A DNA stretch of 64,000 nt from Cellvibrio sp. 79. GTDB lineage: Bacteria; Pseudomonadota; Gammaproteobacteria; Pseudomonadales; Cellvibrionaceae. The stretch covers positions 1,922,716 through 1,986,715 of the forward strand of contig MVDH01000001.1 of the NCBI GenBank assembly GCA_003056245.1, in the 5' to 3' direction. Both the position numbers and the translations under genes were made by a program. A model generated the notes under the pieces. It worked only from the letters and a program-made list of their open reading frames with translations. It made no database searches and was not told where the DNA came from. Positions 22,825 to 30,328 of this stretch are shown piece by piece (the first letter of the stretch is position 1; each line of letters opens with the position of its first letter).

Positions 22825-22886
22825 AATCCCGACAGCGGATTTTGCCGCTGCGCGGGCAGGTTAGTGGAGAGGTTTTTACTGTCAAT
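22825..22886. repeat. Leader repeat, copy 2
   Basis: This nearly repeats 17002-17064, including the CAGCGG/CCGCTG hairpin and TTTTTACTGTCAAT. It lies between the nucleotidyltransferase gene and the MNT-type gene, with no repeat-family ORF attached here. Confidence 0.75.
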
Positions 22887-22895
22887 AGAATGCCA

Positions 22896-22929
22896 CAACT
22901 GTCCTATGTCCGAAAACGCTGGACAGTTG
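22896..22929. promoter_or_regulatory. Operator of the MNT-type gene
   Basis: CAACTGTCC (22896-22904) and GGACAGTTG (22921-22929) have a 16-bp spacer. The same arms occur at 21385-21417 with a 15-bp spacer. The two modules may share regulation, or both descend from one duplicated promoter. Confidence 0.55.
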
Positions 22930-23016
22930 CATTTAACGGTCTTCGACCATGATCAGGTTGACTGTTCCCAAAAAGGGACTCATCATACCCAAATTGGGAC
23001 CTTGAGTTTAACCACC

Positions 23017-23610
23017 ATGAATAACCTCCAGCCTCTTAGTTTAGGTGATGCGCTTTTTAGCAAGACGCAGCAAAAAGTGCTGGGACTGCTGTTTACTAAT
23101 CCTGATCAGAGTTTCTTTGCCAACGAAATAGTACGATGGGCGGGGTTAGGTAAGGGTACGGTGATGCGGGAGCTGGAAAAGTTGCATGTTGCCGGGCTTA
23201 TTAGCCGAGTCCAGATTGGAAATCAAAGCCACTATCAGGCGAATCCGGGTTGTCCTATTTATGCAGATATAGCGGCGATAGTTCGCAAAACATTTGGCAT
23301 TGGTGACACGCTCAAGGTTGCATTGGCTCCGCTGGCAACTCAGATAACCCAAGCGTTTATTTATGGTTCTATTGCGAAAGGTGAAGCTACTGCAAACAGT
23401 GATATTGACTTGATGTTAGTAGGCGATGACTTAAGTTACACCCGGGTTATGGAATTGCTAGCGCCAGCAGAGGAAATACTTGGGCGCACCATAAACCCGA
23501 CGCTTTATAATGCGCAAGATTTTGCAGCAAAACTAAACGCGGGAAATCATTTTTTACAGCGAGTAATGGAACAGGCTCGTATTCCGTTATGGGATGAAAG
23601 CCTTGTATAA
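23017..23610 (+). CDS. Winged-helix/MNT nucleotidyltransferase fusion
   Basis: This 197-aa protein runs from the ATG at 23017 (MNNLQPLSLGDALFSKTQQKV). Residues 10-75 form an ArsR-like winged helix (NEIVRWAGLGKGTVMRELEKLHVAGLI). The C-terminal half is a minimal nucleotidyltransferase: YGSIAKGEA (116-124) and NSDIDLMLVG (127-136), with Asp129 and Asp131. Proteins of this design pair with HEPN proteins. In the known MNT/HEPN systems the MNT AMPylates and silences the HEPN toxin. The partner next door is degraded, so this gene is orphaned. Confidence 0.8.
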   Translation: MNNLQPLSLGDALFSKTQQKVLGLLFTNPDQSFFANEIVRWAGLGKGTVMRELEKLHVAGLISRVQIGNQSHYQANPGCPIYADIAAIVRKTFGIGDTLKVALAPLATQITQAFIYGSIAKGEATANSDIDLMLVGDDLSYTRVMELLAPAEEILGRTINPTLYNAQDFAAKLNAGNHFLQRVMEQARIPLWDESLV

Positions 23611-23639
23611 AACCTAACGAAAAATGAAAGGAAGCATAC

Positions 23640-23832
23640 ATGATTGAACAATTGGAAAATTTAGTTCGTACAGATGGACATCAGCAAAACCCAAGTACGA
23701 ATTTTTGCGCTTTGCCATGAACGCAGAAATCTGGCTGAATATGAAGGTTATCTGGATGTAGACGAAAAACTTTTAGCAGAGTTGTTGCAGGCAACCGATG
23801 CGTTGCTAGGCAAAATAAATCAACAAAAATAA
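23640..23832 (+). pseudogene. Truncated HEPN-type partner gene
   Basis: An ATG at 23640 with AAGGAAG upstream starts MIEQLENLVRT, the usual opening of these small HEPN partners. After about 12 codons the frame shifts: the reading frame one base away continues RIFALCHERRNLAEYEG and on to the normal end LLGKINQQK (stop at 23830-23832). The middle of the protein, roughly 75 residues, is missing. An internal deletion with a frameshift is the simplest explanation. Confidence 0.8.
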
Positions 23833-23845
23833 CCCAGTGAACCCC

Positions 23846-25108
23846 ATGCAAAAATCCAATACCCCGTTCCGAGTCCTTTTCGCCAGCCTGATCGGCACTA
23901 CCATCGAATTTTTCGATTTCTACATTTACGCCACGGCCGCTGTGTTGGTTTTTCCTACCTTATTTTTTCCTTCTGACGATCCTACAACGGCTGCCTTGCA
24001 ATCGCTTGCCACATTTGCGTTGGCATTTTTTGCGCGGCCAATTGGTTCGGCGTTGTTTGGGCATTATGGGGATCGCATCGGGCGCAAGGCGACGTTGGTG
24101 GCAGCCTTGATGACGATGGGAGTATCGACGGTGTGTATCGGTTTATTACCCACTTATGAATCTATCGGTATCGCGGCGACGATTTTGTTGTGTTTGTGCC
24201 GCTTTGGTCAGGGCATTGGTTTAGGCGGTGAGTGGGGTGGGGCGGTGTTGTTGGCGATTGAGAATGCGCCGGAGAAAAAACGTGCGTGGTATGGCATGTT
24301 TCCGCAGTTGGGTGCACCTATTGGGTTTTTCTTTTCTACCGGTGTGTTTTTGTTGTTAACGCATAATTTAAGTGAAGAAGATTTTTTTAGTTGGGGTTGG
24401 CGAATTCCATTTGTGGCGAGCGCGCTGTTGGTGATTGTTGGTTTGTATGTGCGTTTGAGTCTGGAAGAAACGCCGGCATTCAAAGAGGCAATTAAAACTG
24501 AAAAGCGTGTGGCTGTTCCTATGGTGACTGTGTTGACTCAACACACACGTATATTATTTTTAGGTGCATTTCTGGCAATAGCAGCATTTGTTGTGTTTTA
24601 TCTCACCACGGTATTTTCGTTGGGGTGGGGAACGAGCAAATTGGGTTACACCCGCGAGGATTTTTTAATCCTGCAATTGTATGCGGTGTTTGCGCTTATG
24701 TTGATGATTGTTGTATCAGCGCTTGTTGCCGATAAAATTGGCCGTCGCGCGATGTTAATGCTTTCGGGGGTTGCCGTTTTATTATTTGGGTTGAGTTTTT
24801 CATCGTTGTTAAATTCAGGATCGGATATCGGCGTTTTAATTGCATTATCGATTGGCTTTGGTGTTATGGGATTAACCTATGGTCCGCTCGGCACCGCGCT
24901 GGCAGAAATTTATCCCACCGAGGTGCGTTATACCGGCGCATCGCTCAGTTTTAATTTAGCGGGAATTATTGGAGCGTCGTTAACGCCGGCTATTGCGAGT
25001 TGGTTGGGTACCAATTATGGCTTGCCGTTTGTTGGTTATTATATTGCGGTGGCTGGTGTGTTAACGCTGCTCGCGGCCTTTGCGTTGTCGAAGGCGCTGG
25101 GTAGGTAA
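23846..25108 (+). CDS. MHS-family MFS transporter
   Basis: This 420-aa protein runs from the ATG at 23846 (GTG at 23837 is a weaker alternative). Twelve hydrophobic segments are expected. Family marks include the first-helix motif TTIEFFDFYIYATAA, the loop 2-3 motif HYGDRIGRKATL, and GQGIGLGGEWGGAVLL in helix 4-5. The metabolite:H+ symporter group imports organic acids, osmolytes or aromatics; the substrate cannot be read from the sequence. It is the first core gene after the island and ends at a strong terminator. Confidence 0.88.
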   Translation: MQKSNTPFRVLFASLIGTTIEFFDFYIYATAAVLVFPTLFFPSDDPTTAALQSLATFALAFFARPIGSALFGHYGDRIGRKATLVAALMTMGVSTVCIGLLPTYESIGIAATILLCLCRFGQGIGLGGEWGGAVLLAIENAPEKKRAWYGMFPQLGAPIGFFFSTGVFLLLTHNLSEEDFFSWGWRIPFVASALLVIVGLYVRLSLEETPAFKEAIKTEKRVAVPMVTVLTQHTRILFLGAFLAIAAFVVFYLTTVFSLGWGTSKLGYTREDFLILQLYAVFALMLMIVVSALVADKIGRRAMLMLSGVAVLLFGLSFSSLLNSGSDIGVLIALSIGFGVMGLTYGPLGTALAEIYPTEVRYTGASLSFNLAGIIGASLTPAIASWLGTNYGLPFVGYYIAVAGVLTLLAAFALSKALGR

Positions 25109-25149
25109 TCAATAGATTTTTTCTTGCGTTGAAAAATATTATGCAAAAT

Positions 25150-25188
25150 AAAAAAGCCGGTTATCAAAAGATAACCGGCTTTTTTATT
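25150..25188. terminator. Bidirectional terminator
   Basis: GCCGGTTATC (25156-25165) and GATAACCGGC (25170-25179) form a 10-bp stem with an AAAA loop, flanked by AAAAA and TTTTT. It lies between convergent genes and serves both. Confidence 0.9.
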
Positions 25189-25197
25189 TAGGCCCGA

Positions 25198-26988
25198 TTA
25201 ATTGGCTATCGGGTTTGCATTCAGGAAGCCCCAGACGAAATCGGTTTGGAGTACATCCAGGCTGCCGGTGTTGTCATCGTGGTGAAACCACTCAGGGTTA
25301 GGAATGCCGTGGGCACTCAGTGAGTAACCATAATCTGACAGATTTTTCTCAAACACACTCAAGCGGAAAAAATTGGCTTTGTTTTGTTCGACATGAATAC
25401 CTGCGCGTGAATGACAGGTGATACAGCTGGAACCATTCATAAATCCTGCTTCGGTGATTGAATTGCCCAGCAGGGTTTTTCTGCCCATGGAATTGGTAAA
25501 TTCCACTTGTGATCCCTTGAGGCGATAGCTGCGCCAGCCGATGTCGGCAATGCTGGCTTTGTCTTTGTTGGTGCTGGCGGTTGTACCTATTCCCAAATCT
25601 TTAAACACTTGGTCAAGGCCAGGATTAATTTGTTCTGTCGGATAAAGTTTATCGGTATCAAATACTGTTGCAGGACCCATCAATAAATCATCAGATTTTA
25701 CGTGAGGTCTGGTGTAGTTTTTTGCAACACCCGCCGGTAGTTTATCCGTAGAACTATAACCGTAGGAATCATTGCAACCAATAAAGTCACAACGACCGGG
25801 CATGGCGATGTGCTCGAAGGTTGTCCACACCCAGTTGGGTGTATCTTTTGAAGATACATGGAATGCCATCAAATAATGGATGCCGGTTAAATTACAATTT
25901 ACGGTTTCCTTGCCTTTGGTGAATTGCACCACGGTAGTCATTTTCTGGGTGATAAACGGTGCATCTTTTGAATCCTTGATATTTAACTGCCGTGCAATGC
26001 CTTCATACAACCAGTTGCTTTTGATCATGATTGCATTCGGTGGCAAATCAATTTTACTGAGTTTCCCCGGACGTGAATCATTTGCTGAATAACTTTCGGC
26101 AGAGTAGGGCGCATTGGCTTTTTGGTTGGCATCATTCGCGGCAAAAACGGCAGCAACACCATTGCTGTTGTACAGGTTGTTATCAAATAAATAATCGTGG
26201 AATGGTCGGTTGCGTATAGTGACTTCCGCGTTGGTTTGGCGAATTACCCGGCCAACACTTTCATACGTTCTAGGTACTAATTGCTTAACTACACTGGCTG
26301 GACATTCATTGCTTTTTGGCGCGGCGGCAGCAAGCTTTTGGGTTTTTTTCAATTCGGTTATCACTAAATCCAATTCAACACTGGTGTTAATTGCTTGTAA
26401 TTGGTGAGTGATGGACGGACGGCCTGCACGTAAGGTGGTGATACTTTCATCAACAGATTCGCTGGCGAGTAATTTTACATCAGCAGATACTTTTTCCTGC
26501 TTATTGAAATCACCGGGAAAATAAGGGCAGTGTTCTTTATTATTAGTGAGCGAGCCGGGCGCACAACAATTTGTTGTTTGGCTTGCAGAGCATAACGGCC
26601 AGGGTTTTTGCGGCCAGTTTTGTGTTTCATCAGCCCAGTCGCTCCAGAATTTATCGCGGATAACGCTGGCGAATAATTGCCAGGAGGTCATATCCGGGCA
26701 GGTCATTGCGGGGTTGCTAATTTTTTTGGCAACGACAAATTCGCCATCTTTTACCTGCATCGCGCAATGCTCGTTATCGCGCACATCGCCAAGGAAATAC
26801 ATGGCGTAGTCGATATTGTTAGGCTTTGGTGCTTGGGCGTGGCTGGTGAATGATGCCAAGGCGATGACACCGGTCAGGAACGAAAAAAGGATGCGAGAAA
26901 AAAGACGATGTTGGGTGGATGAAGCGTTTCTATATCGTTTGGGTGTGTGGCTAGTACTTTGTAGATTATGGTTATCGGTTGCTGTCAT
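25198..26988 (-). CDS. Exported monohaem cytochrome-c-like protein
   Basis: This 596-aa protein has a long basic N-region and signal peptide (SRILFSFLTGVIALASFTSHAQ), with AGGAGC before the ATG. One haem site CITCH is at 522-526. Around residues 370-400 the motif NWVWTTFEHIAMPGRC matches EFVWATFEHDVNSPDC in the protein at 35981-37507, so the two are paralogous over the core. Many Cys in the N-terminal half (about residues 75-155) suggest disulphides. I do not know a named family; a periplasmic redox or binding role is inferred from the haem motif. Confidence 0.65.
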   Translation of the reverse strand: MTATDNHNLQSTSHTPKRYRNASSTQHRLFSRILFSFLTGVIALASFTSHAQAPKPNNIDYAMYFLGDVRDNEHCAMQVKDGEFVVAKKISNPAMTCPDMTSWQLFASVIRDKFWSDWADETQNWPQKPWPLCSASQTTNCCAPGSLTNNKEHCPYFPGDFNKQEKVSADVKLLASESVDESITTLRAGRPSITHQLQAINTSVELDLVITELKKTQKLAAAAPKSNECPASVVKQLVPRTYESVGRVIRQTNAEVTIRNRPFHDYLFDNNLYNSNGVAAVFAANDANQKANAPYSAESYSANDSRPGKLSKIDLPPNAIMIKSNWLYEGIARQLNIKDSKDAPFITQKMTTVVQFTKGKETVNCNLTGIHYLMAFHVSSKDTPNWVWTTFEHIAMPGRCDFIGCNDSYGYSSTDKLPAGVAKNYTRPHVKSDDLLMGPATVFDTDKLYPTEQINPGLDQVFKDLGIGTTASTNKDKASIADIGWRSYRLKGSQVEFTNSMGRKTLLGNSITEAGFMNGSSCITCHSRAGIHVEQNKANFFRLSVFEKNLSDYGYSLSAHGIPNPEWFHHDDNTGSLDVLQTDFVWGFLNANPIAN

Positions 26989-27292
26989 AAGATAGCTCCT
27001 TTAAATATTGTGGAATTAATGAATGGGTTAACGCCACATCGACTCCCTGATGATGGCAGCGGTAAGTGTAGTGCAGGTTTTAGGAGGCATTATTACAGCG
27101 AATTACATCGCATTTTGTTTGCCTGTCGGTTCAATAGTTGACGGTCCATTTGTGCAGTGGAAGCGGTTTTTCGCTGATTAAATTTTCGGCAAATATTTTT
27201 TTTAAAAATTGTTGTCACACATTGGGCTGCCAATTCGTCATGGTTGTAACGCACCAAAAAATACCAAAATGACAAACAAGCTTGAGGGCAAG
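26989..27292. other. Divergent promoter region
   Basis: This 304-bp stretch lies between the minus-strand cytochrome-like gene and the plus-strand sigma factor gene. It should hold both promoters. I see no strong -35/-10 pair or perfect palindrome, and no convincing small gene. Confidence 0.4.
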
Positions 27293-28201
27293 ATGGAAAA
27301 AAATGATTGGTTGACAAGCCATTTTGAGGCAACGCGAAATCACTTGCAGGCGGTGGCATATCGCATGTTGGGGTCGCGCAGCGAGGCAGAAGATGCGGTG
27401 CAGGAGGCCTGGATCAGATTGAATCGATCTGATTCGGAGCGCATCAATAATCCTGGGGGCTGGCTTACTACCGTTGTGGCCAGGGTTTGCCTCGATATGC
27501 TGCGCTCACGCAAAGCGGCGCGCGAGGATTCGCTGGAGGAAATCACGCTGGATCTTTCCGAGGAAAGCTCGGACGACCTGGAAGATAAACTCATCATAGC
27601 GGACGCGATTGGACCAGCATTATTAATGGTATTGGATAAGCTGGCGGCCGCAGAGCGGATCGCGTTTGTGTTACACGATTTATTCGACGTATCGTTTGCT
27701 GAAATTGCGCCGATAATCGAGCGCACAGAAATGGCGACACGGCAAATTGCCAGCCGTGCACGGCGGCAGGTTAGCGGTGCGGCTTTGCCCACAAAAAATG
27801 CGGCGCGGCAACAGGAAGTTGTTGCCGCCTTTATGCAGGCGTCGCGACAAGGAAATTTTGAAGCCTTAATTCGCTTGTTACATCCGGATGTTGTGCTGCG
27901 TGCTGATCAAACTGCCATTAAAGTTTCCACTGCGAATAAGGCCAGGGGCGCGCCGCAATTTGTGGCCGAAATTATCGGGGCTCACGCTGTGGCGGATACA
28001 TTAAATGGCAGCGCACAAGGTGCACAACTTTCATTGGTAAATGGATTGGCAGGTGCAACCTGGGGCATGAACGGAAAAACCGTCGTGGCTTTCTGTTTCA
28101 CAGTGAATGACGAAAAAATTACCGCCATTGATATCGTTATGGATAAACCCGCCATCGATAATCTTGATATTCAACTGATCGACAATAATCAGCAGCAGTA
28201 A
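27293..28201 (+). CDS. ECF41-like (SigJ-type) RNA polymerase sigma factor
   Basis: This 302-aa protein runs from the ATG at 27293 (MEKNDWLTSHFEATRNHLQAVAYRMLGSRSEAEDAVQEAWIRL, the sigma-2 region). Sigma-4 follows (RIAFVLHDLFDVSFAEIAPIIERTEMATRQIASRARRQV). The C-terminal 120 residues are a SnoaL-like fold typical of ECF41 proteins, where it modulates activity in place of an anti-sigma factor. Sigma factors of this type often sit beside small oxidoreductase or membrane genes; here it is followed within 15 bp by a DoxX-like gene. GAGGGC precedes the start. Confidence 0.83.
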   Translation: MEKNDWLTSHFEATRNHLQAVAYRMLGSRSEAEDAVQEAWIRLNRSDSERINNPGGWLTTVVARVCLDMLRSRKAAREDSLEEITLDLSEESSDDLEDKLIIADAIGPALLMVLDKLAAAERIAFVLHDLFDVSFAEIAPIIERTEMATRQIASRARRQVSGAALPTKNAARQQEVVAAFMQASRQGNFEALIRLLHPDVVLRADQTAIKVSTANKARGAPQFVAEIIGAHAVADTLNGSAQGAQLSLVNGLAGATWGMNGKTVVAFCFTVNDEKITAIDIVMDKPAIDNLDIQLIDNNQQQ

Positions 28202-28216
28202 TAGTGGAGTTAACAC

Positions 28217-28588
28217 ATGAATATTTTTTTATGGGTTTTGCAGGTCCTTCTCGCATTGCACACCATTATGGGCGCAGTATGGAAATTTTCTCACACGGCA
28301 GAGCAAGCTATGCCGTCGCTAAAACTAATTCCACAGGGTGGTTGGTTTGCACTTGCCGGAGTTGAATTGTTGTGCGCAATTTGTTTGTTGTTGCCAGCGC
28401 TTTATAAACCGGCGGGTGTGTATGCACCGGCGGGTGCTGTTGGGATTGCGCTGATTATGCTGGCGTTTTGCATAATAGAATTATGGTCGTCCAGTACCAA
28501 TATGAGTTCAATTATTTACTGGCTGGTTGTGGTGGCGGTATGCGCGTTTATTACTTATGGCCGGTTAGTTTTGCGGCCTCTTGGGTGA
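28217..28588 (+). CDS. DoxX-like membrane protein
   Basis: This 123-aa protein has four hydrophobic segments, starting MNIFLWVLQVLLALHTIMGAVWKF, and contains GGWFALAGVELLCAICLLLP. This matches the DoxX-like group in length and pattern. GGAG lies before the ATG. It follows the ECF41-like sigma gene by 15 bp, so it is probably cotranscribed. Its role is unknown. Confidence 0.72.
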   Translation: MNIFLWVLQVLLALHTIMGAVWKFSHTAEQAMPSLKLIPQGGWFALAGVELLCAICLLLPALYKPAGVYAPAGAVGIALIMLAFCIIELWSSSTNMSSIIYWLVVVAVCAFITYGRLVLRPLG

Positions 28589-28624
28589 AGTGAAGCGAGG
28601 GCGCTAACGCCCTCGCGACACAGC

Positions 28625-29092
28625 TTAGGCGGCTTTACTTTGATCAGTCTGATGCTGGATTAAATTCCCGTTGCTATTAATCGCGATACTTTTTGGTTTC
28701 ATTGCCTCGGGAATTTCCTTCACCAAATTAATAGTAAGCAAACCGTTATTGAGTTGGGCACCAGTCACTTCCACATGGTCGGCCAAACTGAATTTGCGCT
28801 CGAATGCACGTGTCGCTATGCCCTGATGCAGATATTTACGCTCTTTGCCTTCGTCCGCTTTTTTACCACGGACAGTTAATACCCCACGCTCTGTCTGAAT
28901 ATCCAGCTCATGTTCCTCAAAGCCGGCAACTGCCAAGGTAATACCGTAGCGATTTTCGCCGGTTGCTTCGATGTTATAAGGTGGATAACCAGCCGAAGCC
29001 TGGTCTGCGCGAAGCGCTGTATCTAATAACGCACCGAGACGGTCGAAGCCGATGGTGCTGCGATAGAGAGGTGACAGATCAATTGTGTTCAT
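28625..29092 (-). CDS. ibpA: Small heat-shock protein IbpA-type
   Basis: This 155-aa protein has an alpha-crystallin domain: PPYNIEATGENRYGITLAVAGFEEHELDIQTERGVLTVRGKK (about 37-78), then KYLHQGIATRAFERKFSLADHVEV and LNNGLLTINLVKEIPE. That matches the Ibp group closely. Such proteins hold unfolding clients in oligomers until the DnaK system refolds them. GGAGG precedes the start. A sigma-32-like -35 element (TTTCAAGGG on the plus strand at 29198-29206) lies upstream on the minus strand. Confidence 0.9.
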   Translation of the reverse strand: MNTIDLSPLYRSTIGFDRLGALLDTALRADQASAGYPPYNIEATGENRYGITLAVAGFEEHELDIQTERGVLTVRGKKADEGKERKYLHQGIATRAFERKFSLADHVEVTGAQLNNGLLTINLVKEIPEAMKPKSIAINSNGNLIQHQTDQSKAA

Positions 29093-29277
29093 AAAGTATC
29101 CTCCAAAAAGAAGCGATAGAAATTAATTACAATCAATGTTGTGACGGCTCTTGGGAAGACACCGATCACGTAATGTGAATTAGTGATCAGCGAAGGATTT
29201 TCAAGGGCATGGAAATAAGAAAATTTATATCAAATTTTTATTCTATTAAGCTGTTTTATAAATTTTAGTTTTAAATT
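29093..29277 (-). promoter_or_regulatory. Heat-shock promoter and leader of ibpA
   Basis: On the minus strand CCCTTGAAA (plus positions 29198-29206) matches a sigma-32 -35 element; no clean -10 is evident. The leader carries a UCGCU motif just before the GGAGG, which resembles the anti-SD strand of ROSE-type RNA thermometers. Both assignments are tentative. Confidence 0.4.
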
Positions 29278-29334
29278 TTGGCTTCAACTGAAAGTCATCG
29301 GGGGTGCAAGATTCATAGCCCCATAACCGGTGAG

Positions 29335-29706
29335 TTAGCGCAAAAACCACAGCACTATTATGAAAAGAATCCAGGAAGCTGCAAGCAATATCCAGGGAAG
29401 TGGAAATTGTTTTTGGATAACTACCATTTCTTCCTCTTTGTCGTCCGATTTTTGCTGCGCTAATTGATTGGCAATTTGCTTTATTTTTTTGCTGCGCTTG
29501 TCCAGATCGCGTGTCTTTTCACTTTGCTGGCGTAAAAACATTTCCATACCGCGCTGGATACCATTGGCAATCGCTTTGGTTTCCACTGGCGTTTGGCCTT
29601 CAATTTTTATGCTGTTGGCAATCTTTAATGCATCGGCGCGAATATCACGTGCGTCTTTCTTTTGTTTGCTTTTGGCGGGGGACGGTGCTGTTGTCGGCTG
29701 CGTCAT
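29335..29706 (-). CDS. DUF2956-family membrane-anchored protein
   Basis: This 123-aa protein runs from the ATG at 29706, which has CAGGAT at a better distance than the ATG at 29712. A basic N-terminus is followed by KIANSIKIEGQTPVETKAIANGIQRGMEMFLRQQSEK, the hallmark of DUF2956. A C-terminal transmembrane helix (PLPWILLAASWILFIIVLWFL) anchors it. Function is unknown. Confidence 0.72.
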   Translation of the reverse strand: MTQPTTAPSPAKSKQKKDARDIRADALKIANSIKIEGQTPVETKAIANGIQRGMEMFLRQQSEKTRDLDKRSKKIKQIANQLAQQKSDDKEEEMVVIQKQFPLPWILLAASWILFIIVLWFLR

Positions 29707-29733
29707 AGTCATAATCCTGATAGTTTTTGGCAT

Positions 29734-30328
29734 TCTATCAAATTGATATTGTTATTTCCTGTCGGGAGATTGGTCTATTTTGGGGTTGTTACCCCGTGTT
29801 TTTCCCCTGATAGCGATTGTCCTTCTGTATGCCCTTACTATTATCGAGGTCCTTCTGCATCAGGAAATGTAAATGCGGATGTCTTGATCGATCAACTCTG
29901 GTAATAGTAGTCCGTTGAAAAAGAATAGAGGTTTGTTGTTTTTTTCTAAATAATGCTGCAATACCAATAACCATTAACTGATCTGATGCGTATAGCATTC
30001 CAAATGAAATGCTGGTACCCGGAATTTTCCGAAAAGTGCTTATTTTTAAATGCTTCCAAGTGAACATTTTAGAAAATTGCGCTCTAATGGCGATTGTAAT
30101 TTCAACATATATAGCTATTTACAGTCGCTGTAGCGATGGTGATGGCTTAAGCCTGCGAAAACTCGGATGAAATACCAGAGCGATTTGCCACTGTGTTATT
30201 CATCGACGGAGCGGTGATATTTCCTCGCATGTTTTGATTCTGATGTTATTCCGCGTTTTAAAATTTGAAGAAAATCCTGTGACTTAATAGTTACGTTTTT
30301 GTGAAGACTTTATTCAATTGGTGTATTC
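29734..30328. other. Long gap before the RND operon
   Basis: About 595 bp with no supported gene. It should contain the promoter of the RND operon. A 92-aa minus-strand frame (29789-30067) has no Shine-Dalgarno or recognisable content. I see no terminator or known element here. Confidence 0.4.

Noticed and set aside
17002-22886. Integron-like attC sites as an explanation of the repeats
   Set aside because: The repeats lack the paired core and inverse-core sites of attC, and no integron integrase is in the window.
29789-30067. Minus-strand 92-aa frame before the RND pump
   Set aside because: No ribosome-binding site, no recognisable content, and base use unlike the neighbouring genes.
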